From assembly GCA_031549925.1 (NCBI GenBank), contig JAVBPA010000004.1, forward strand, positions 1 through 64,000: a stretch of DNA of 64,000 nt. The letters are read 5' to 3'. Origin of the DNA: JAVBPA01 sp031549925. Lineage in GTDB: Bacteria; Bacillota; Clostridia; Oscillospirales; CAG-272. The notes below the pieces were generated by a model that saw nothing but the letters and a program-made list of their open reading frames with translations, had not been told where the DNA came from and did not search any database. The position numbers were made by a program, and so were the translations under genes. Shown here in pieces: positions 44,901 through 53,581 of the stretch (position 1 is its first letter; each line of letters starts with the position of its first letter).

Positions 44901-45068
44901 GAACCCTTAACTCCGCGGGCAAATGAAGCGGAATCGAAATACAGTATTGAAATAGACATAACAGACATTGATAAAAACAGCACTATTTATATGGAGATTG
45001 CCGATTTTGCGTTTAATTTAAATATTATCCGCTTAGAACTTGATAAACTGCCTTTAATAACAAAATAA
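41907..45068 (+). CDS. Secreted subtilisin-like serine protease (C5a-peptidase-like)
   Basis: A large S8 protease (about 1,053 residues from this start) with intact catalytic residues, numbered on the 1058-residue frame that opens at 41892. They are D152 (VIDSSFD), H231 (THGTHVAG), N333 (AAGNES) and S564 (GTSMASP). A signal helix comes first. A PA insert lies in the subtilase domain (about 400-510), then beta-sandwich domains and a FlgD-like SISPNNDGWGD module near 855. The order resembles lactocepin/C5a peptidase proteins. No LPxTG anchor is seen. I choose the ATG at 41907 because GAGG lies nine bases upstream; the ATG at 41892 has none. Confidence 0.88.
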   Translation: MKKNRLFVRMTSLVIFAVMLFSLQIQAGIADIINVAVDSGNKLSEPIVFIVESNDVEKTLKQLKKADSESEIIVLYDTLFDGFAVKTAKPDILKNLIGVTGIWESASRLETETNIAEVTISDGGTIADNNKNEYEYRGEGMIAAVIDSSFDVHHELFVLSNPNSALLTKESIDSSIEGYLTTSNYFAYIAKEGETPYVNAKIPYAYDYYDQDTDVFDNVSGKSRTHGTHVAGVIGANNKDGHKMGFDGVAPECQLLLMKAGADGTGILYDYAILAAIEDAVKLGANVVNMSFGATAGSEATENSSYNYAPLITSAAELGVTIVCAAGNESMLGESSNYDEKYGINLPLAANPDYGLVGWPSSYNTSISVASLESPYVTANTYMTSWSGEGYIIQQVPDFAEVDEISGKWIDYIVIPGYGNADDYNGIDVKGKIALVSRGDITFVSKVQNAQAAGACAIVIYDNINDEDTILTMALDSTCTIPAVFVYSRYGSELVAAEVKKVKFIVGDNKTFSSGKDGMSEFTSRGITPMLTLKPDITAIGGSVYSTIPGGYGIMSGTSMASPVVAGAALLLKQKLNETGNYDYEDINLITNILLSTANPLTDVDTGYEYSPREQGAGLLDIKTALDYTCYIAGDRGKSKIELGDKIGKTFEIKFTVHNTTDKDIDYKLNASVTSDESVYINYTNKSLYTGGEYFITGDDYAFKLAKITLAGGSGANINKYGSESKASEIIKVPANGELEIILKVEIDSNTFRKYGDIFKNGFFAEGFVWLNPLNETEYSAISVPYVGFCGDWNKPPVFSGEPNNSKAFYTQYAFSYLKLDESVKMYAIGSSAYYDTDEARADLISISPNNDGWGDYIALQLTPQRNVLDLAIKIKAKSTGEIVYEEYNMGAMTKGYFISEDEGFNKYNIHYLWDGSDTSDLFYIMPDGIYTMELTCSLEWGGFNTWSMDFIVDTVKPSAEDIYIEKRDNKSYLKMNISDNATCIQYFGLYNSTNDIIEPLTPRANEAESKYSIEIDITDIDKNSTIYMEIADFAFNLNIIRLELDKLPLITK

Positions 45069-45166
45069 TAAACTTATTGTATAAAAGATGAAAATTTTGC
45101 GGATTATACTGTTTTAAATACATATTTTTATTAATATTGATAGGCTTTAACTAATCCATTATACAG

Positions 45167-45209
45167 AAGCAGATAAAATTCATGAAATAAAAATTTTATC
45201 TGCTTTTTT
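45167..45209 (+). terminator. Intrinsic terminator of the protease gene
   Basis: A 14-bp perfect stem (45167-45180 with 45192-45205, 11-nt loop) is followed by TTTTATG. Confidence 0.8.
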
Positions 45210-45346
45210 ATGTTTAATTAAAATGATTTACTGTATTATATGGCAGTATGTACAAAAAATCGTGTTTATTTTCTATATGGGAATATCGACGATTTTATGA
45301 TATTAAATTGGTGTATTTTTGTATATATGTTTTTCACCTTTTTCTA

Positions 45347-45375
45347 TTGACAATAATTAATATAAACTATATAAT
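45347..45375 (+). promoter_or_regulatory. Consensus sigma-A promoter of nrdD
   Basis: TTGACA, exactly 17 bases, TATAAT. The -10 hexamer overlaps the first candidate NrdR box. Confidence 0.85.
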
Positions 45376-45411
45376 AGTCTCAGAGATTAACGAATATACT
45401 ATATATTGTGT
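45364..45411 (+). promoter_or_regulatory. Candidate NrdR box pair at the nrdD promoter
   Basis: Box 2 (45396-45411) matches the reported consensus acaCwAtATaTwGtgt well, with the core C-TATATAT-TG and GTGT end in place. Box 1 (45364-45379, core CTATATAATAG) is a weaker match. Their conserved C residues are 32 bases apart, about three helical turns, which is the spacing known for NrdR pairs. Box 2 is also framed by an inverted TTAACGAA/TTCGTTAA repeat (45387-45394 with 45411-45418). NrdR itself is encoded at 36700. Confidence 0.65.
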
Positions 45412-45437
45412 TCGTTAAGTAATACATAGGCCCATAT

Positions 45438-45471
45438 AACGCGGGGTCATTCTCCTGCGTTTTATTTTTTT
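45438..45471 (+). promoter_or_regulatory. Terminator-like hairpin in the nrdD leader
   Basis: A 9-bp stem (45438-45446 with 45453-45461, two G-U pairs, six-base loop) is followed by TTATTTTTTT. It lies about 60 nt after the predicted start of transcription and 140 nt before the nrdD ATG, so it may act as an attenuator. A second weak hairpin is at 45541-45565. I recognise no known riboswitch here. Confidence 0.5.
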
Positions 45472-45610
45472 CACTTTTTTTGCGGAAATTTTCACTTTAA
45501 AATTCACTCGCAATATGGCGAAAACAAGCTGATGATATATTAAAACGTCAAATTGCAGCGTTTTAAAAACAAAATAATTAATAATAATAATTTGAATCAG
45601 GTGTAATACA

Positions 45611-47962
45611 ATGATAACAAAAATAATAAAACGCGACGGACGTGAAGCCGCTTTTAATATCGAAAAAATAGCGAATGCCATAAATAAAGCATTCAACGCG
45701 ACAGGTATACGGGATACTGATACCTCGATGAATTTGGCTTGTGAAGTCGCTCAGAGAATCGAAGGTGAAACTCCTGACGGAACATTGCCTGAAGTTGAAG
45801 ATATACAAAATATGGTCGAAGTAGTTTTGATAGAACACGGACATGCCCGCACAGCGAAAGAATTTATCATATACAGAGCCGAGAGAACACGTATACGCGA
45901 TATGAATACGCGCCTTATGAAGATATATGAGGATTTGACTTTTAAAAAAGCTTCCGATATGGATATCAAGCGTGAAAATGCCAATATAGACGGTGATACG
46001 GCTATGGGTACTATGCTTAAATACGGAAGTGAGGGCGCAAAGCAGTTTTATGAATTATATGTTATAGATCCGAAAATTTCAGCTGCTCACCGTGACGGCG
46101 ATATACATATTCATGATTTGGATTTCTATACTCTTACCACAACTTGTTGTCAAATAGACTTGGTAAAACTTTTTGACGGAGGTTTTGCAACAGGACACGG
46201 TCATTTGCGTGAACCGCAGGATATCAACAGTTACGCGGCTCTTGCTTGTATTGCTATACAAGCCAACCAAAATGATCAGCACGGCGGACAGGGAGTTCCG
46301 AATTTTGATTTTGCCATGTCGGAGGGAATAAGAAAATCATATAAAAAGATTTTTACCAAAAACATAGCGAAAGCTGCCGATATATTAATTTATAAAGGGT
46401 TGGGAAACGAGAACGAATTACTCGAGACTGCCGGCAAACTGGTTTCATCATTATCAGAAGTCCCTGCGCTTGAAAACTCAGCGGGTTTTGACAAAGAGTT
46501 AAAAATAGCGGTTACACGCGCTATCGGAGATACAAACGTTGACCCTGAAGAAATGATTCGTTTTACACGCCACTGGTCGATCGTTGAAATAGATAAGGCA
46601 GCTTATCAGGCAATGGAAGCATTAGTCCATAATCTTAATACTATGCATTCGAGAGCCGGAGCGCAAATTCCTTTCAGTTCATTGAATTACGGAACGGATA
46701 CATCGCCGGAAGGACGTATGGTTGTAAAGAATTTACTGCTTGCCACCGAAGCAGGTTTGGGGAACGGCGAAACCCCGATATTCCCGATACAAATATTTAA
46801 AATCAAAGAAGGTATAAATTATAACCCCGAAGATCCCAACTATGATTTGTTTAAACTGGCTTGCAAGGTTTCGGCAAAACGATTGTTCCCGAACTTTTCA
46901 TTCCTTGACGCTCCTTATAACAAACAGTTCTACCGCGAAGGAGATTATAATACCGAAGTTGCTTATATGGGATGCCGCACACGAGTTATGGCAAATGTAT
47001 ATGACCCGGAAAAACAAGTAACCGGAGGAAGAGGAAATCTGAGCTTTTCTAGTATAAATCTTCCCAGAATAGCAATCAATTCTAAAGGAAATTTAAATTG
47101 GTTTTTTGAGGATCTCGACCGGAAAATAGAAGTAATAGTTGAACAGCTCCTGGCTCGTTTTAAAATTCAATGCGGAAAACGGGTACGCAATTTCCCGTTC
47201 CTAATGGGCGAAGGAATATGGCTTGACAGCGATAAACTCGGTCCGGATGACGAAGTGGGAGAAGTATTGCGTCACGGAACCCTTACAATGGGATTCATAG
47301 GATTGGCTGAAACATTGAAAGTTTTAGTCGGAAAACATCACGGTGAAAGCGCGGAGGCACAAAACCTCGGACTTGAAATAGTAGCTCACATGAGACGCCG
47401 TATGGACGAAGCGGCTAAAAAATACGGATTAAATTTTTCACTTCTCGCAACCCCTGCCGAAGGCTTATCCGGACGTTTTGTAAAGCTTGACCGCGAACGC
47501 TTCGGTGTAATAGAGGGAGTTACAGACCGCAAGTATTATACAAACTCTTTCCATGTACCGGTTTATTATCCGATTTCATGCTATAATAAAATATCAATTG
47601 AAGCTCCTTATCATACATTCACAAACGCGGGACACATAACATATGTTGAGCTTGACGGAGATCCGCTGAAAAATCTTGACGCTTTTGAAGCTATTATCCG
47701 TCATATGAAAGAAAGCGGAATAGGCTACGGATCAATTAATCATCCCGTAGACCGCGACCCGATTTGCGGATATACGGGAATAATAGGGAACACATGCCCG
47801 AAATGCGGCAGAAAAGAAGAAGAGGGAACAATTCCGTTTGAAAGAATCCGCCGTATAACCGGATATCTTGTAGGCGCTATGGATAAATGGAACAACGCTA
47901 AACGCGCGGAAGAAAACGATAGAATAAAGCACGGAGACTGCGGAAGCTGCCTTGATAAATAA
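45611..47962 (+). CDS. nrdD: Anaerobic ribonucleoside-triphosphate reductase
   Basis: The 783-residue class III reductase makes deoxyribonucleotides without oxygen. It begins with an ATP-cone (IIKRDGREAAFNIEKIANAI), has the catalytic barrel (GGQGVPNFDFAMSEG; CRTRVMANVY; GNLSFSSINLPR), a C-terminal zinc Cys cluster (DPICGYTG, NTCPKCGR) and the glycyl-radical loop RRITGYLVG with the radical Gly at about 751. It needs the radical-SAM activase NrdG, which does not follow here; the next gene is on the other strand. Control is probably by NrdR and possibly by the leader hairpin. Confidence 0.96.
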   Translation: MITKIIKRDGREAAFNIEKIANAINKAFNATGIRDTDTSMNLACEVAQRIEGETPDGTLPEVEDIQNMVEVVLIEHGHARTAKEFIIYRAERTRIRDMNTRLMKIYEDLTFKKASDMDIKRENANIDGDTAMGTMLKYGSEGAKQFYELYVIDPKISAAHRDGDIHIHDLDFYTLTTTCCQIDLVKLFDGGFATGHGHLREPQDINSYAALACIAIQANQNDQHGGQGVPNFDFAMSEGIRKSYKKIFTKNIAKAADILIYKGLGNENELLETAGKLVSSLSEVPALENSAGFDKELKIAVTRAIGDTNVDPEEMIRFTRHWSIVEIDKAAYQAMEALVHNLNTMHSRAGAQIPFSSLNYGTDTSPEGRMVVKNLLLATEAGLGNGETPIFPIQIFKIKEGINYNPEDPNYDLFKLACKVSAKRLFPNFSFLDAPYNKQFYREGDYNTEVAYMGCRTRVMANVYDPEKQVTGGRGNLSFSSINLPRIAINSKGNLNWFFEDLDRKIEVIVEQLLARFKIQCGKRVRNFPFLMGEGIWLDSDKLGPDDEVGEVLRHGTLTMGFIGLAETLKVLVGKHHGESAEAQNLGLEIVAHMRRRMDEAAKKYGLNFSLLATPAEGLSGRFVKLDRERFGVIEGVTDRKYYTNSFHVPVYYPISCYNKISIEAPYHTFTNAGHITYVELDGDPLKNLDAFEAIIRHMKESGIGYGSINHPVDRDPICGYTGIIGNTCPKCGRKEEEGTIPFERIRRITGYLVGAMDKWNNAKRAEENDRIKHGDCGSCLDK

Positions 47963-48026
47963 ATTTATATGTAAAGTAAAATTCCTGCGAAATTGATTTT
48001 ACAAAAATATTACCGAAATAAAAAAT

Positions 48027-48060
48027 ACCGGATCCAATTTTCAAGGTTCCGGTTTTTTAT
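48027..48060. terminator. Bidirectional terminator between nrdD and the MATE gene
   Basis: A GC-rich stem with one mismatch (48027-48035 with 48045-48053) has A/T runs on both sides, so it can end transcription from either strand. The genes are convergent. Confidence 0.8.
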
Positions 48061-48132
48061 TGTTTTAAAATTAAAAAATTATATACATTTTTGGTTATTT
48101 AAAATATAAAACGTATTCTTTTCTGTTCGTAA

Positions 48133-49503
48133 TTAAACCAATTTTCTAATCCATTTTTTAGAAATAAAACGACGCAGACACAAAAAAACTTTTATAGTAT
48201 CTTCAGCTACATACATCAGAAAAAATACCAGTGTAAAAGGCAAATGGAATAAAAATGCCGTCATTAATGTAACGGGAAGAGCAACACACCATACCATACC
48301 GAGATCATATTTCATTCCTGTAATAGTGTCTCCTCCCGGCCGGAAGATTCCAACGATTTGGATGTATGGTATCATACGCGGACAAAGCCAAATTCCGTAA
48401 ATAAAAAGAATTTCCCTCGCCGACTGCGTAGTTGCCGCGTTTAATGAACCGTTCAAATTAAATAAATAAATAAACTGTTCGCGCAGCAATATAATTCCTA
48501 TACCGACAATCAAACCGATAATCGGAATGATTACTGCAAAACGCAAAGCGATATTATATGCTTCGCCGGCATCTCCCGCTCCGATTGATTTTCCTATCAT
48601 AACGGCACTTGCGGTACATAAACCTACAAAGAATACAAAAGCAAGACCTTCTACAGTGCGGCATATTGTAAGAGCAGCAAAGTTTTCATATCCGAGATGA
48701 CCGAATATTAAATTGTAACAGAATGTACCGAGCGCCCAAAATGTTTCGTTTAAAAGCACGGGTACGGATATTTTATAAAAATAAAAAAGAAGCTTGCGAT
48801 CAAAACCAAGCAAATCTTTTATCCGGGGAACTGCTATGTTTTTTTGGATTATTGAAATCGTATAAATTACAATAACACCCAATACACTTGATATAACGGA
48901 AGCGATAGCCGCTCCTTTTTCTTCGAGACGCGGAAAACCGAATTTTCCGAATATTAATATCCAGTTTAAAATTGCGTTGAAAACTGTTACTAACATTGAT
49001 GAAATCATCGGAAGCCGTACGTTTTCGGTTGAACGCAGAAGTGTTGAAGCACAACCCGATAATGCGGTCGGAAGATAAGAAAAAGCCGCGATACGCAGAT
49101 ATGAAGCTCCGGCTGCTATTACTGCTTTATCACTGTTGAACATGCGTATTACATATTCCGGGAAGAAAAAAGCTACGCAAAAAAACAAGATGGAAATAGC
49201 TGCCGTATGTGTTAACATAATGCCGTAGATTTTTGAAATTTCTTTTTTTTCGCCGGCACCCCAATATTGGGAAATAAATACCGAACCTCCTGAATATAAA
49301 CCAAAGAATACGATATTCATGAGCCAACTCCATTGAGCAGCCATTCCTACTCCGGAAAGGGTAATACTACCCATTTGTCCCAACATTAAAGTATCAACGA
49401 GCGAAAGTGAACTCATCAGAAGATTTTGCAAAGCAATAGGCAACGCAAGCCGAAGAGCTGTTTTCCAAAAATCCGCACTGCCGAAATATTTTTTTATTTG
49501 CAT
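48133..49503 (-). CDS. MATE family efflux transporter
   Basis: A 456-residue protein with about 12 membrane helices in two similar halves, matching the MatE family of Na+ or H+-driven exporters. Segments such as ALPIALQNLLMSSLSLVDTLMLGQ and RPGGDTITGMKYD are typical of the Clostridia/NorM-like group. Cargo is unknown. It is the last gene of a minus-strand group after the ROK and SIS-HAD genes (63-bp gap). It may export a product of that pathway or be unrelated. Confidence 0.88.
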   Translation of the reverse strand: MQIKKYFGSADFWKTALRLALPIALQNLLMSSLSLVDTLMLGQMGSITLSGVGMAAQWSWLMNIVFFGLYSGGSVFISQYWGAGEKKEISKIYGIMLTHTAAISILFFCVAFFFPEYVIRMFNSDKAVIAAGASYLRIAAFSYLPTALSGCASTLLRSTENVRLPMISSMLVTVFNAILNWILIFGKFGFPRLEEKGAAIASVISSVLGVIVIYTISIIQKNIAVPRIKDLLGFDRKLLFYFYKISVPVLLNETFWALGTFCYNLIFGHLGYENFAALTICRTVEGLAFVFFVGLCTASAVMIGKSIGAGDAGEAYNIALRFAVIIPIIGLIVGIGIILLREQFIYLFNLNGSLNAATTQSAREILFIYGIWLCPRMIPYIQIVGIFRPGGDTITGMKYDLGMVWCVALPVTLMTAFLFHLPFTLVFFLMYVAEDTIKVFLCLRRFISKKWIRKLV

Positions 49504-49566
49504 TATATATTTGTATCATTTTGCGAATTTATTATTAAATTCCTCAAAATCCTTTTAACCTTTTGT

Positions 49567-51000
49567 TTATATTAATTTTTCCAAATCAAAACCGGTAAAA
49601 TCAGGTATAATAGCACTGGCTCCGGCAGCGGTTAATCTTCCGCGTTTCCATAAATTTACCGAATGATCATCAATTGATTTTTTACCGTAAGCTTTTTCGA
49701 TTAAAAATTCTTCGTCTGTAGCAACACCTACAGCATAACCGCCGAGTTCGGCAATTAATTCAATTTCGACATAACCATCACCAAAAGATATTATATCTTC
49801 GCCCGATATACCATTCTCTTCAATTATACGGCGTATTACAAGTTCTTTTGAGCAATCTTTTATTTCATCACGGGCACCGTAAATACCCCCGTCAAATAAA
49901 TCTGAAACCCCGAGCAGAGCGGCTTCCGTCATTACATCAGCTTCGTCCGTTCCGCTTGCCAAATATACTTTTATACCTTTTTCATGCAGTTTATTTACGC
50001 AGGAAACAAAACCTTCGACAATCATTCTTTCCGGGCGGATATCACCGATGCGCAGCCCCTCTCTGCGGTATGCTATTCTCTCAAGCAAACGGCGCAAATA
50101 TTCCTTTTTGTATAGATACGGATCAACAGCTTCCCCTCCGCGAGCGATAACTTCTTCGTTTAATTTTTCGCATTGAAAAATAGTCTGTTTCCCAGTTAAA
50201 ATATCTACAAAATCTGTTACGGTGTTTTTTATATTATTTAATTCTTCTTTTTCCCGTCCGGCGGCGCAGGCTAAAATGTAAGCGGGAGTTTCGGTTAATA
50301 TTTCAATAAAATACGGAATCATTATTTCCTGCCAGCCTTGGCGTATTAAACTTACTGTTCCGTCAAAATCAAATAGAGCAGCTTTGGGTTTTTGCGTAAA
50401 AGGCCGAAGTTTTTCTATATCCCAAATCATTTCGAAACGTTTTCTGAGTTCGCAAGCTATCGCATGTTCCCACATCATATGAATATCTTCTATGGTTTCC
50501 ATAATTTCCGAGGGAGCTATTGCGCAAATATCGCTCATTGCACGTATTTTTCCTCCGTCGCGTCCGGTGAAGGAGATAACATACATTCCAAGCTCATGTG
50601 CCGTTTTAACACAGCGTATTATATTTTCCGAATTTCCGCTTCCGCTGTATACAAATAAAACATCGTCCTTACGCCCAAGCGTTTCCAGTGCAATAGATAA
50701 TGCATCTTCATATGAAAAGTCGTTTGCAAGGCATGTTTGAACAGCATATGCGTCGTTTAGACATATTGTTCGTATTCCAAGCCTACCGTGAGCGCGGGTA
50801 CCTTTTGTCATATCATTTGCCATGTGAGAAGCGGTCGCAGCGGAACCGCCGTTTCCGGCAGTATAAAGAACACCTCCGCCGGCACGGAGTATCATTAAAC
50901 GTTCAACAATTTCAGCTAAAATATCCGTATCAGAAAGCATCATTGATGAAGCGGTTTTATTTATATAAGATTTTATTGAATCGGAAATAGATTTTGTCAT
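49567..51000 (-). CDS. SIS (phosphoheptose isomerase-like)-HAD hydrolase fusion
   Basis: The 477 residues comprise two enzymes. Residues about 10-195 are a SIS domain close to GmhA/DiaA (YTAGNGGSAATASHMANDM, VYSGSGNSENI, ETIEDIHMMWEHAI). Residues about 205-470 are a HAD phosphatase with all four motifs: DFDGTVSL, LASGTDE, a Lys in CSKELVIRR and GDGYVEIE. Isomerase plus phosphatase in one chain suggests a sugar-phosphate route (ketose to aldose phosphate, then dephosphorylation). The ROK kinase lies 27 bp upstream and a divergent PfkB kinase is nearby. The actual sugar is unknown. Confidence 0.82.
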   Translation of the reverse strand: MTKSISDSIKSYINKTASSMMLSDTDILAEIVERLMILRAGGGVLYTAGNGGSAATASHMANDMTKGTRAHGRLGIRTICLNDAYAVQTCLANDFSYEDALSIALETLGRKDDVLFVYSGSGNSENIIRCVKTAHELGMYVISFTGRDGGKIRAMSDICAIAPSEIMETIEDIHMMWEHAIACELRKRFEMIWDIEKLRPFTQKPKAALFDFDGTVSLIRQGWQEIMIPYFIEILTETPAYILACAAGREKEELNNIKNTVTDFVDILTGKQTIFQCEKLNEEVIARGGEAVDPYLYKKEYLRRLLERIAYRREGLRIGDIRPERMIVEGFVSCVNKLHEKGIKVYLASGTDEADVMTEAALLGVSDLFDGGIYGARDEIKDCSKELVIRRIIEENGISGEDIISFGDGYVEIELIAELGGYAVGVATDEEFLIEKAYGKKSIDDHSVNLWKRGRLTAAGASAIIPDFTGFDLEKLI

Positions 51001-51027
51001 AATAATAACCTTCTTTATATTTATTTT

Positions 51028-52014
51028 TCATTCCATAGCAAGTTTAAAAGCGCCGGTGAGAGAAGCTGTATAACCAATAGCGGAAGGAAGAACCGGAATT
51101 TCAAATCCGATTGAAACCGCGCTTTTTTTAATTCTATCCATAATATGAGGATACAGCAAATCAAATGATTTTGCCATACCTCCTCCTATATACACAGCCG
51201 CCGGATCAGTTAAGTTAATCGCTTGCGCTATTGCTCTTCCAAGATAATCTCCTACTGTTGCGAATATTTCAAGAGCTTCTTTATCTCCCCTTGCGGCAAG
51301 AGCGGCGCAAGATGAGGCGTCGATTTTTTCACCTTTGAATTTTTCTTTGAAAGAAGCGGATTTTTCGGCTTTTTCAACCGCCATTTTCCCTGCCGCTTTA
51401 CCCGAACAATGAGCTTCGGCACAGCCGTATTGACCGCAGGGACATTTACGGGGATTTTCGTATTCAACCTTGCAATGACCGATTTCCCCGGCAACAGAAT
51501 GTGCTCCTCCTAAAATTTTTCCATCCGATATTAAAGCGCCTCCGATACCATTGCTGACGGTTATCCAAAACAAATTATCTTTTCCGCTCTCAGCGGCTTC
51601 GGCTCTGGCACATACATTTACATCATTATCCGTGTGTATGACGATATCATTCATAAGCCCGGAATCATTTAAATATTTGCGGAGAAAGCTGTTTAAATTT
51701 ACATTTTTCCAACCCGTACCGGGAGCGAAAATCAAGTTTTCTGAAAAAGCGTCAACCATTCCCGGAGCGCTTATTCCTACTCCCCGCAGTTGTTCGTAAT
51801 TGTATCCTTTTTCGGAGATGAGTTCAAGCAAAACATCCGAACAAAGCTTCATATGTTTATCTGCAAACCCGCCGGAAGTTATTGTTTCAAAAGTCCGGCT
51901 TTCCAAAATTTTATAATCTGACATAAGCCCGGCTTTCGGGAAAACCGGCGTATTTAATTCAGCTATTGCGGCAATAGTTTTAGATCCGCCGATATCAAGC
52001 GCACCGATTAACAT
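51028..52014 (-). CDS. ROK family sugar kinase
   Basis: A 328-residue ROK kinase without a DNA-binding domain, so an enzyme rather than a repressor. The ATP-site DIGGSKTIAAI, the IHTDNDVNVCARAEA catalytic region and the zinc cluster CPCGQYGCAEAHCSG are all present. Substrate may be glucose, an N-acetyl sugar or another hexose. It is first in a minus-strand group with the SIS-HAD fusion and a MATE transporter, divergent from a PfkB kinase. Confidence 0.88.
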   Translation of the reverse strand: MLIGALDIGGSKTIAAIAELNTPVFPKAGLMSDYKILESRTFETITSGGFADKHMKLCSDVLLELISEKGYNYEQLRGVGISAPGMVDAFSENLIFAPGTGWKNVNLNSFLRKYLNDSGLMNDIVIHTDNDVNVCARAEAAESGKDNLFWITVSNGIGGALISDGKILGGAHSVAGEIGHCKVEYENPRKCPCGQYGCAEAHCSGKAAGKMAVEKAEKSASFKEKFKGEKIDASSCAALAARGDKEALEIFATVGDYLGRAIAQAINLTDPAAVYIGGGMAKSFDLLYPHIMDRIKKSAVSIGFEIPVLPSAIGYTASLTGAFKLAME

Positions 52015-52335
52015 AAATCGACCTCATATGAAAAAATATATTGGTTTATTTGACTGGATATTTTGATAAGTATAATTTTTTGAAAAAAGCTTTGACTTTT
52101 CCGCTTTACATAAATTAACCGTTGAAGATTCTTTGAGGATAGGATAATTATGAGTTTATCGCGGTTTAATAATCAGTATGTATTGTTTTTACTTATTATT
52201 TATGATATTATATAAATTAATTGATATATAGTAACATTTTTTTAGGAGTTTGTAAATAGTACATTTTATCAAAGAATAAGAATTCGAATGATATAAAATA
52301 ATCGGTTTTATCTGAAAGAAAGGAAAATAATTTAC
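52015..52335. other. Divergent intergenic region with a possible 21-codon ORF
   Basis: This 321-bp AT-rich gap separates the ROK and PfkB genes, which point away from each other, so it should hold both promoters; I find no close match to consensus. A 21-residue plus-strand frame at 52150-52215 has a strong GAGGATAGGA site just before its ATG and a hydrophobic end (VLFLLIIYDII), but nothing else supports it. Confidence 0.3.
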
Positions 52336-53364
52336 ATGGATATAGAAAATATAATTATAAAGCTTGATAAAGCGTATCATAAGAAATGCAAAATAGTTGT
52401 AGCCGGGGATTTTTGTCTTGATAAATATTTATATGTAGACGGAAGTTTGGATGAAAGATCGCTTGAAACAGGAAAAACCGCATATCAGGTAACGCACCGT
52501 GCGCTGTTTCCCGGAGCTGCCGGAACGATTGTAAATAACTTATCAGCCCTGGGCGTTCCGACTGTTTGTGTTGGTTTCATCGGGGAAGACGGAGAGGGAT
52601 GGGAACTTGAACGGGCTCTTTTGAAAACAGGAACGGACACTTCATATTTAATACGCACTTCGGATATATGCACACCTACTTACACAAAACCTGTTTATAA
52701 AAAGCAAGGTGAATTACCTTTTGAAATGAACCGTTTTGATTTGCGTAATTTTTCACGTATACCGGATTTATTGGAACAAAAACTGATAGAAAATATCGAA
52801 TACGCTTTAGCTGAATGTGAAGCTATGATTATATGCGATCAATTTATAGAAGCTGATTGTTCCGCGATAACCTCTTTAGTCAGAAAAGCTCTTTGCGTCA
52901 TAGCGGAAAAAAATCCTGATAAAATGATTTTGGCGGATTCAAGAGGTTTTATAAATTCTTTCCGCGGAGTAACAATAAAATGCAATGATAAAGAAGTAGC
53001 AAGCGGTTTTTCGTTGGAAGAAGGAGCGCTTGAGGATACAGAATTGATTTGCGAATACGGTAAAAAATTATGTGAACGCAACGGAAAATCCGCAGTTATA
53101 ACATGCGGATCAAAGGGATCGTGGTTTTTTGGAGAAGATGGGTCATATGATTATTGTCCTTCTTTCAAGATAGAAGGACCTATAGATATATGCGGTGCGG
53201 GTGATTCGTTTAACGCAGGTTTTGTTTTCGGTATAACGGCAGGTCTTTCTCCGGCACAGGCTTTAGCGGTTGGAAACGCAGTAGCATCAATTACAATTCA
53301 GCAAATAGGAGTAACCGGAACCGCGACAATAACCCAATTATTTGAAAGACTTAGGCTTTTATAA
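52336..53364 (+). CDS. PfkB/RfaE-like carbohydrate kinase
   Basis: A 342-residue ribokinase-family kinase. The start VVAGDFCLDKYLYVDG and the split LFPGAAGTIVNNLSALG region resemble the kinase half of heptose enzyme HldE/RfaE. The catalytic Asp is in ICGAGDSFNAGF. There is no nucleotidyltransferase domain. With the GmhA-like SIS-HAD fusion nearby, a heptose-phosphate-like route is conceivable, but the pathway is not demonstrated. AAAGGAAA precedes the ATG. Confidence 0.82.
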   Translation: MDIENIIIKLDKAYHKKCKIVVAGDFCLDKYLYVDGSLDERSLETGKTAYQVTHRALFPGAAGTIVNNLSALGVPTVCVGFIGEDGEGWELERALLKTGTDTSYLIRTSDICTPTYTKPVYKKQGELPFEMNRFDLRNFSRIPDLLEQKLIENIEYALAECEAMIICDQFIEADCSAITSLVRKALCVIAEKNPDKMILADSRGFINSFRGVTIKCNDKEVASGFSLEEGALEDTELICEYGKKLCERNGKSAVITCGSKGSWFFGEDGSYDYCPSFKIEGPIDICGAGDSFNAGFVFGITAGLSPAQALAVGNAVASITIQQIGVTGTATITQLFERLRLL

Positions 53365-53501
53365 AAATTGTTTTTAACAAATCCGTATCTGGAAATTGAA
53401 AGATTAAAAAAATAAACGAAAAAATTATATCTTTCGAAAATAAATCAATGATTGTCCGGTAAAAGGCAGTATTTGTTATTTAATTTTTATTAAAAGATAT
53501 A

Positions 53502-53530
53502 TTGACAAAAGTAATTTTATTATGTATAAT
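53502..53530 (+). promoter_or_regulatory. Consensus sigma-A promoter of a small transcription unit
   Basis: TTGACA, exactly 17 bases, TATAAT, giving a start near 53537. A terminator follows at 53751-53788, enclosing a transcript of about 250 nt. Confidence 0.85.
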
Positions 53531-53581
53531 GAAACATCTTCGGTTCATGTCAAAATTTAATCGAAAGGATTATTACCGATA

